From positions 6,219 through 51,118 of the forward strand of contig JAHDCZ010000012.1 of the NCBI GenBank assembly GCA_020629615.1: a stretch of 44,900 nt of DNA, in the 5' to 3' direction. The first letter of the stretch is position 1. Every line of letters begins with the position of its first letter. Shown piece after piece: positions 36,143 to 42,327 of this stretch. Source of the stretch: Saprospiraceae bacterium (GTDB lineage: Bacteria; Bacteroidota; Bacteroidia; Chitinophagales; Saprospiraceae). A model generated the notes under the pieces. That model was not told where the DNA came from. It worked only from the letters and a program-made list of their open reading frames with translations, and did not search any database. A program made the translations under genes and the position numbers.

Positions 36143-36173
36143 ATTTTTCGTTTTTGTTTTTACGTTATTACAA

Positions 36174-37526
36174 TTAATGTCCGGTATCTACCTGAAGGTC
36201 TTCTGCTCCATGTGTTAATCGTTTTAAAGGTTTGAGTAACAGAAGTACCAGTAGTCCTATTACTGAACAGAAAATAACCAATCCTGTGAAAATAGATATC
36301 TCTCCAGCGTCTTGTGCTGATTCTCCGATATATGCTGCCAATTTATTTCCAAATCCTGTAGCGGCAAAATATGCACCCATCATAAAAGAAGCGTATTTCA
36401 CAGGAGCCAATTTTGTGATAAATGATAATGCAACAGGTGAGGCACATAACTCACCAATAGTATGAAATAAATATGCTAATACTAACCAATACATTGCGGA
36501 TGAACCTGTTGCTTCAAACTCTTGACTAGCAAATCTCATAAACATAAATCCCCAACCCATTATAATCAATCCAACGGCCATCTTAAATAATGATGATGCT
36601 TCTTTCCCTTTCATTTTCCAACGATACCAAAATCCAGCCACTGCTGTACCAAGTGTTATGATAAAAAATGCATTAACGGATTGAAACCAGGAAGCGGGCA
36701 CTTCAAAACTTCCTAACATTCGGTCTGTCTTTTGATCAGCATAAAGATTCATTAATCCACCTGCTTGTTCAAAAGCACCCCAGAAAACGATAATAATAAA
36801 GAAAGAAAGAAACATAACAATCATTCTATCCTTTTCGATTTTAGTTAAGGGCTTATCTTTAAACTCCTTATCTGGACTTTTAGCATCTCCGATGTATTCC
36901 CCAACACCCTCTAAGTGTTTTAATCCCCATAAATAAACCAACATTCCTAAAAGCATTCCGATACCAGCAAGTCCAAAACCATAATGCCATCCTACCGTTT
37001 CTCCTACATACCCTACAATTAAACTTGAAAGAAAAGCTCCTATATTAATACCTATATAAAAAATAGTGAATCCTTTATCTCTACGCTCATCACCAGTTTT
37101 GTAAAGTCCTCCAACCATTGTAGAAATATTAGGCTTCAGTAATCCAACTCCGGCAATAATCAATCCCAAACCGGTATAAAAGGCCCAATCTTGAGTAATC
37201 GCCAATATAGTATGCCCTGCAACTAAGATCAAGCCTCCATAGAGTACTGCTTTTTTCTGTCCAAATACCTTATCGGCCAATATTCCACCAGGAATACTTG
37301 CTACATACACTAGCATTGTATACCAGCCATAAAGCCAAATGGCATCTCCATCAGTCCAACCCATCCCAGGGTTTTCATCCATGGTTTTTGAAGTAATATA
37401 AAGTACCAAAATGGCACGCATCCCGTAATAAGAAAATCGTTCCCACATTTCAGTGAAAAAAAGTACATATAATCCGATTGGGTGACCAAATAATTCCCTT
37501 TGGCCGTAGTTTTCGTTTGAATTCAT
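36174..37526 (-). CDS. POT-family proton-dependent oligopeptide transporter, short 12-helix type
   Basis: 450 residues, clearly paralogous to the following gene: FTEMWERFSYYGMRAIL, FYIGINIGAFLSS and FEQAGG occur in the same order. The linker between the bundles is short and charged (GDAKSPDKEFKDKPLTKIEKD) without the two extra helices, giving about 12 membrane segments. Role: uptake of small peptides. First gene of the transporter pair; a 191-base gap upstream should hold the promoter and contains one dispersed short repeat. Confidence 0.93.
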   Translation of the reverse strand: MNSNENYGQRELFGHPIGLYVLFFTEMWERFSYYGMRAILVLYITSKTMDENPGMGWTDGDAIWLYGWYTMLVYVASIPGGILADKVFGQKKAVLYGGLILVAGHTILAITQDWAFYTGLGLIIAGVGLLKPNISTMVGGLYKTGDERRDKGFTIFYIGINIGAFLSSLIVGYVGETVGWHYGFGLAGIGMLLGMLVYLWGLKHLEGVGEYIGDAKSPDKEFKDKPLTKIEKDRMIVMFLSFFIIIVFWGAFEQAGGLMNLYADQKTDRMLGSFEVPASWFQSVNAFFIITLGTAVAGFWYRWKMKGKEASSLFKMAVGLIIMGWGFMFMRFASQEFEATGSSAMYWLVLAYLFHTIGELCASPVALSFITKLAPVKYASFMMGAYFAATGFGNKLAAYIGESAQDAGEISIFTGLVIFCSVIGLLVLLLLKPLKRLTHGAEDLQVDTGH

Positions 37527-37662
37527 TTTATCTATTTTTTTGAGTCGACGACATCTTCTAAAAATAGACTATTTCATGGAAAAAACAGGACTATGAAGGG
37601 ATTAATTAGGGCTAATTGAAAGGAATATAATATCTATCAAAGCATATTCTTCCGATCTTTTT

Positions 37663-37679
37663 GCCTTTCGGCGAAAGCC
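37663..37679. repeat. Dispersed short repeat copy, near-palindromic
   Basis: GCCTTTCGGCGAAAGCC contains both the forward and the reverse version of the core word (CTTTCG around a central G, then CGAAAG). It lies in the gap between the DUF3108 gene stop and the peptide-transporter gene start. Confidence 0.6.
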
Positions 37680-37717
37680 AAAAATCTGAAAATATTATGT
37701 ATTGAAACGAAATCCTG

Positions 37718-38569
37718 CTAACGCTTGCAATCAAACTTGTGTTTCAGACCTTTATGGCTTTTTAAAACCGCTTTGACGGATCCTACTGATACTGGGGATT
37801 CTATCAATAATGGAATTTTGTTTTGGTCATCACTTACCCAGATTTTCATTTTGGTATCCTCGTCAAAAACTTCACCTGCCACAACTTCTGGAATAAACTT
37901 GAGTGTCCTGAATTTTCCTAAACCCTTGATTTTTTTCTTCTTTTCTTTTCCACCATACTCTAATTTTAGAGGGAATATTTCTTTATCAAAAAAGAGTTTT
38001 AGTGGAATTTGACTACCCTTTGGGACATCCGAGTAATCCACATTGCGGATATAAAAGAGCAACGATAACATGTCTTGCATACATCCCCCCATCTCAAATT
38101 CAGTTTCGGTTGCAGTTTCTTTACTTTTTCCGTGAATTGCAAGAGCCGTTTGATTCTTCTGATCAAAACTGATACTATCAAACAATCTATAATTTCCCTC
38201 TTCTATTTCTCGCTTAAAGGAAATGGGAAGCATCGTCTCTTTGTCAACGGTTGAATAAAAATAATCCCTAACCTTAAAGAAATTATCATAAGAAGAATAA
38301 GTTTTGCCTACAGCAGAAATATCGTAGACCGTATCACTTTCTTCTATCTTAAATTTTACCTCTCCCGCGGGTATCCAAACAAACTTCCAATTATAGTAAA
38401 GCTTATAAACTAATTCTTCTCCTCCATTGAAGGTTTCGTTTTCTATCGAACAAAGATCCAAATCATAAACATTCTTAGTATTCTGAGAATGACTACTTGT
38501 AACATATTTAGCGCCCAAAAAGGGAATCAAAAAATACAAAAGGTACTTAAAAAGTTTATTTCCGTTCAT
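37718..38569 (-). CDS. DUF3108 protein, periplasmic
   Basis: 283 residues from the ATG at 38569; a TTG two codons earlier is less likely. N-terminal hydrophobic segment (LFKYLLYFLIPFLGAKYV) acts as a signal or anchor. The body matches DUF3108: GGEELVYKLYYNWKFVWIPAGEVKF near the start, a KVRDYFYSTVD block, and the late WVSDDQNKIPLLIESPVSVG VGSV block typical of the family. Beta-rich; exported; function unknown. The start overlaps the end of the upstream membrane-protein gene by 14 bases, so the pair is translationally coupled. Confidence 0.85.
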   Translation of the reverse strand: MNGNKLFKYLLYFLIPFLGAKYVTSSHSQNTKNVYDLDLCSIENETFNGGEELVYKLYYNWKFVWIPAGEVKFKIEESDTVYDISAVGKTYSSYDNFFKVRDYFYSTVDKETMLPISFKREIEEGNYRLFDSISFDQKNQTALAIHGKSKETATETEFEMGGCMQDMLSLLFYIRNVDYSDVPKGSQIPLKLFFDKEIFPLKLEYGGKEKKKKIKGLGKFRTLKFIPEVVAGEVFDEDTKMKIWVSDDQNKIPLLIESPVSVGSVKAVLKSHKGLKHKFDCKR

Positions 38570-39557
38570 AGCCAAAAGATCTTAGAATATTCACATTAAG
38601 AACGATTATCAGTCCTAATAATGCAGGAATAATCAGATTTATTATCCATAACGCAAAAGTAGCCGCTAAAATTCCGATGACATTTGTAGAAAACAATGAC
38701 CAGACATAGAGAGCAATCTCCCCTCTAGCAACGATTCCTAAGACCGGAGGCAGAGGTATTCCGCTTTGAAACAGGAAAATAAGCGCAACGCCCGAAACAC
38801 TAGCCATTAAAGGAATTTGGATGCCAAATACTTTTAGAATCAATACATATTGAGTCAAATAAATAATGTAGCGGAGGACTGATAATTTGAAGGCAGATTT
38901 AAGAATATTATCGTCATACTGAGCTAGCATATTTAACTGTTTCTTAAATCGAATTAACACCTTGTTTGGCAAAACACTCTTCAATAAGCGTTTAAAACTG
39001 GAGATATTGAAATAAATAAGTATCGCAAATATCAACACAAAAGTGCCAGATAACACCAGTCCCCATACGGCATAAGTTTCAATGTCCAAATACAGGGTGA
39101 TGAAGCAGATGGCACCGACAAATCCAAAAATCACATTACTGAGATTTTGGCTGATGCTTGACACCAAAGTAGCTACTAAGCCAGACCAATTCTTTTCTGC
39201 GGGTAGTACTGCAATTCGACCCCCATATTCGCCGATTCGAGCTGGTGTGATCACTGCCAAGGTAACGCCTGACAAAACACCTTTCAGTGATCTAAACCAA
39301 GTGATGTTAATAAAAGGACTTAATAATTTCTTCCATTTTATCGCTTCAAGCAACCAATTGAAAGGCATAAGAAATATCACTACAAAAATGAGCATTGCAT
39401 TGCCTTGGCGCCAATTTAAAACAAATTGTTCTTTGAATTGATCTAGATTTTGATGCTTAATCAATTGATGGTACAAGACCATAGAAAGAGCTGCCAATAG
39501 CAGCAACTTTAGTCCATTATTGATAACAAATCTATATTTGGCTTTACTTTCTGTCAA
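38556..39557 (-). CDS. Lysylphosphatidylglycerol-synthase-like (UPF0104) membrane protein
   Basis: 333 residues with about eight membrane helices. The family landmark is the LSGVTLAVITPARIGEYGGR segment near 94-113. A glycine/proline-rich FLFQSGIPLPPVLGIVARGE segment lies near 268-287. This is the integral-membrane domain of MprF-like proteins without the aminoacyl-transfer domain; its activity in this form is unknown. The frame has no ATG upstream of residue 26, so a TTG start at 39557 is used. It is divergent from ruvC, with a short gap between. Confidence 0.82.
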   Translation of the reverse strand: MTESKAKYRFVINNGLKLLLLAALSMVLYHQLIKHQNLDQFKEQFVLNWRQGNAMLIFVVIFLMPFNWLLEAIKWKKLLSPFINITWFRSLKGVLSGVTLAVITPARIGEYGGRIAVLPAEKNWSGLVATLVSSISQNLSNVIFGFVGAICFITLYLDIETYAVWGLVLSGTFVLIFAILIYFNISSFKRLLKSVLPNKVLIRFKKQLNMLAQYDDNILKSAFKLSVLRYIIYLTQYVLILKVFGIQIPLMASVSGVALIFLFQSGIPLPPVLGIVARGEIALYVWSLFSTNVIGILAATFALWIINLIIPALLGLIIVLNVNILRSFGYERK

Positions 39558-39655
39558 TTTTCTGATTGTCTTGCAAATTAAGCTTTATGAACAATATTTT
39601 CATTTTTAGCTGATGTCAAGCACTTATTGATCATATAGTAGTAATTTTATATTTG

Positions 39656-40210
39656 ATGAAGGATACTTATAAGATTATTGGTGTTGATCCAGGGACTAAT
39701 TTGATGGGATATTCAATTCTCGAAGTACGAGGAAAAGAAATGAAACTCATCACACTAGGTGTTTTAAAACTTGCAAGTTTTGAAAATCATCAAACAAAGC
39801 TAAAAGAGATCTTTTTACAGCTTCAAGAAATTATAGAAACTTATCTACCGACGGTAATGGCCATTGAAGCTCCCTTTTTCGGTAAAAATGTACAGTCGAT
39901 GTTAAAACTTGGAAGAGCACAGGGCGTATCGATGGCTGCTGCTATGACTATGGGTTTAGAAATTGCAGAATACTCTCCTAAAAAAATCAAACAATCAATT
40001 ACTGGAAATGGTAACGCATCCAAAGAACAGGTTTCAAAAATGTTGAATACTATACTCAAACAAAAAATTGAAAGCAAATATTTGGATGCTACCGATGCAC
40101 TCGCCGCTGCAGTATGCTATTTCAATCAAACTGGAAATCCTTTATTCGGAGTAAGCAAGTATTCGGGGTGGGAACAATTTATCAAAGAAAATCCCAAAAA
40201 AGTCAACTAG
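39656..40210 (+). CDS. ruvC: Crossover junction endodeoxyribonuclease RuvC
   Basis: 184 residues from the ATG at 39656; a TTG one codon earlier is the alternative. RNase H-fold Holliday-junction resolvase. All four catalytic acids are visible: D11 in IIGVDPGTN, E71 in IEAPFFG, and D144 and D147 in LDATDALAAA. Length fits the family. Its stop overlaps the stop of the convergent HIT gene by three bases at the palindrome CTAG. Confidence 0.96.
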   Translation: MKDTYKIIGVDPGTNLMGYSILEVRGKEMKLITLGVLKLASFENHQTKLKEIFLQLQEIIETYLPTVMAIEAPFFGKNVQSMLKLGRAQGVSMAAAMTMGLEIAEYSPKKIKQSITGNGNASKEQVSKMLNTILKQKIESKYLDATDALAAAVCYFNQTGNPLFGVSKYSGWEQFIKENPKKVN

Positions 40211-40602
40211 TCCAAATAGCTCGCAATCTCTTTCGCTATGGCCTCAAATTTTTCTGGGTCATGTTTCATTTTTGGTTTTGTGAAATCCATATCGTGCAGA
40301 GAATTAATCGGAATCAAATGGATGTGCGCATGTGGAACTTCCAATCCTATAACGGTAAGACCTACTCGATTGGGTTTAAAAACTTGCATAATGCCTTTTG
40401 AGACTTTTTTTGCAAAAAGCATCATATCAGTTAACAAATCATCTTCAACATCAAAAATATAATCAACTTCTACTTTAGGAATGACCAACACATGACCATA
40501 CCGTAAAGGATTAATATCTAGAAATGCTAAACAAGTATCTGACTCCGCAATCTTATGACAAGGAATTTCTCCAGAGACAATTTTACTAAAAATACTCGCC
40601 AT
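40207..40602 (-). CDS. HIT-family hydrolase
   Basis: 131 residues. Histidine-triad protein of the Hint/PKCI branch: nucleotide phosphoramidase or adenosine-nucleotide hydrolase. The triad PHAHIHLIP places H91, H93 (nucleophile) and H95. The N-terminal FSKIVSGEIPCHKIAESD and YGHVLVIPK blocks match. The start overlaps the greA stop by one base (TGATG), indicating coupling. Confidence 0.95.
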   Translation of the reverse strand: MASIFSKIVSGEIPCHKIAESDTCLAFLDINPLRYGHVLVIPKVEVDYIFDVEDDLLTDMMLFAKKVSKGIMQVFKPNRVGLTVIGLEVPHAHIHLIPINSLHDMDFTKPKMKHDPEKFEAIAKEIASYLD

Positions 40603-41075
40603 CAGATACTCAATTCAATAATTTCAAATTCCAAATTACCCCGTGGCGTTTCTACTATAGCTGTATCTCCAATAGCCTTTCCCAATAATCCTTGACCCAA
40701 TGGAGAGTTAACAGAAATCTTTTTTTGCTTCAAATCTGCTTCGGTTTCTGAGACCAATTTATAGGTTAATTGAGCACCGTTCTTTTTATTTTTTATAGTG
40801 ACATTGGACAATACAGTAACTTTTGAAGTATCCAATTGGCTTTCATCAATTACCCGAGCATTGGCCAAACTTTTTTCTAGCTCATTAATTTTTGCTTCCA
40901 GCATACCTTGGGCATCCTTCGCTGCGTCGTATTCCGCATTCTCTGACAAATCTCCCTTATCACGTGCCTCTGCAATGGCTTTAGCGACGTTTTGTCTCCC
41001 TGTAGTTTTTAACTCCTCTATCTCCTTACTTAGCTTATCATAACCTTCTTGTGTCATGTAATTATAAACTGACAT
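40602..41075 (-). CDS. greA: Transcription elongation factor GreA
   Basis: 157 residues from the ATG at 41075, which gives the normal N-terminus (MSVYNYMTQEGYDKLSKEI). The open frame continues eight codons upstream to 41099. The N-terminal coiled coil carries the catalytic acidic tip GDLSENAEYDAAK. The C-terminal FKBP-like domain contains NSPLGQGLLGKAIGD. Rescues backtracked RNA polymerase by stimulating transcript cleavage. Likely one transcript with the downstream HIT gene. Confidence 0.96.
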   Translation of the reverse strand: MSVYNYMTQEGYDKLSKEIEELKTTGRQNVAKAIAEARDKGDLSENAEYDAAKDAQGMLEAKINELEKSLANARVIDESQLDTSKVTVLSNVTIKNKKNGAQLTYKLVSETEADLKQKKISVNSPLGQGLLGKAIGDTAIVETPRGNLEFEIIELSI

Positions 41076-41113
41076 AACATTAATTTTAACTATTTGCAAT
41101 AATCTTTAGAAAC

Positions 41114-41149
41114 AGAAAACGTTCCCACAATAAAGTAGAAACGTTTTCT
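41114..41149 (-). terminator. Candidate terminator hairpin
   Basis: AGAAAACGTT (41114-41123) pairs with AACGTTTTCT (41140-41149) across a 16-base loop. It lies between the PorV-like gene stop and greA. No strong T run follows on the minus strand, so it may be a terminator of the PorV unit or a regulatory hairpin ahead of greA. Confidence 0.4.
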
Positions 41150-41197
41150 AATATATCTAAGATAATTAAAATCTATCTTTTATTCTAAATGCTTGAT

Positions 41198-42259
41198 TTA
41201 GAAACTCATTCTTACGGCAAAATTATGCGTTCCTCTAAAAGGGTTTGTAGTACGGTAAGCATAATCAATACCGAGACGTTGCGAACCTGCTTTTCGCAAT
41301 GGTACATCAACAGAAGCACCAAATGCCAATCCTGAATAAACGTTTTCTGCCTCTTCATTTGTTGAATTTCCAACCTCTAATTTATAAGCGGCTCTTAAAG
41401 CAAACTTATCAAAAAACATCGCTTCAGCACCGACACCGATTTGATCTCTAGAAAAGGCATTAGAAGTAAAATTACCGACACCGCGAATGTAGTTGGTCTC
41501 TCCCAAATAAAAATCATAAGAGATTCCAATATTTAAAACTGAAGGTAATTCAAAACCCTCCGCTCTTTGATTAAATGTCAACTGATACGTGCCTTCACCT
41601 TCTGGCTTTTCGCCCTGAAAAGACAAACCTTCACCACCACCGAAATTCATTGGTGATCCAATATTTTTTAGCGTAATTCCTAGCTTGAATTCGTCTTTAT
41701 CCCCACTTACATATTGTACACCCGCGTCGAGCGCGAATCCAAAAGCAGAAACATCAGGAAGAGCTTCAGAAATACCACGAGCTAAAATTCCAACAGAAAT
41801 TTTATTGTCATATGTATGTGAATATCCTAAGCCCATATGGAAAAAACCTGGAGAGTAAAATCCACCAGTACCCTCTGGTTGATTAACCGTAGTAATTGGA
41901 ATATCTCCAAAATCAACAGCAACAAGACTTATCCCAAGTGCTCCGTTATCTCCCATCTTCTGAGCAAAACCCAATGAGTTTAATTTTAAAGTTGAACCTT
42001 CATACAAACGAGTATTTGCAATCACCAATTCTGTACCATTGATCCGACCCAAACCAGCAATATTCAATCGCATCGCATCGACACCAGTAACACAGGCCGT
42101 GCCCAAAGAATGTAAACCAGCGCTTCGAGCCCATGGATTAAATAATAATTCTGAGGCTCCTGCCTCACCTTGTCTATCTGGATTTCCAGCATAACTCTGT
42201 ACTGCAAACCCAAGCATTAAGAACAAACAAGTTATTAAAGAGTAGAATTTTTTATTCAT
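41198..42259 (-). CDS. PorV/PorQ-family outer-membrane barrel protein
   Basis: 353 residues with signal peptide MNKKFYSLITCLFLMLGFAV. The PorV-type opening is visible: GASELLFNPWARSAGLHSLG followed by VDAMRLNIAGLG near 50-70. Fourteen or so amphipathic strands follow, and the protein ends in phenylalanine (NFAVRMSF). PorV is the T9SS shuttle that carries folded cargo to the cell-surface sortase; PorQ and related paralogues have lesser-known roles. Which member this is cannot be decided here. It lies 68 bases after the stop of a large surface protein gene on the same strand, suggesting a joint unit. Confidence 0.85.
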   Translation of the reverse strand: MNKKFYSLITCLFLMLGFAVQSYAGNPDRQGEAGASELLFNPWARSAGLHSLGTACVTGVDAMRLNIAGLGRINGTELVIANTRLYEGSTLKLNSLGFAQKMGDNGALGISLVAVDFGDIPITTVNQPEGTGGFYSPGFFHMGLGYSHTYDNKISVGILARGISEALPDVSAFGFALDAGVQYVSGDKDEFKLGITLKNIGSPMNFGGGEGLSFQGEKPEGEGTYQLTFNQRAEGFELPSVLNIGISYDFYLGETNYIRGVGNFTSNAFSRDQIGVGAEAMFFDKFALRAAYKLEVGNSTNEEAENVYSGLAFGASVDVPLRKAGSQRLGIDYAYRTTNPFRGTHNFAVRMSF

Positions 42260-42287
42260 AGCTGTTGATTTCTCTTTTCTTTTAAAT

Positions 42288-42314
42288 GGGGAACCATACC
42301 CTAGGATATGGCTC
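42288..42314. other. Imperfect intergenic hairpin between surface protein and PorV-like genes
   Basis: GGGAACCATACC and GGATATGGCTCCC form a near-complete stem with one bulge and one G-U pair around a short loop, directly after the surface-protein stop codon. There is no T run on the minus strand. It could act as a partial terminator or mRNA-stabilising hairpin that lowers expression of the downstream gene. Confidence 0.35.
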
Positions 42315-42327
42315 CCAATATGTTTTC

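Noticed and set aside
39648-39655. TATATTTG as a promoter -7 element for ruvC
   Set aside because: It matches TAnnTTTG but ends directly before the ATG at 39656, so the transcript would begin after the start codon. Chance match more likely.
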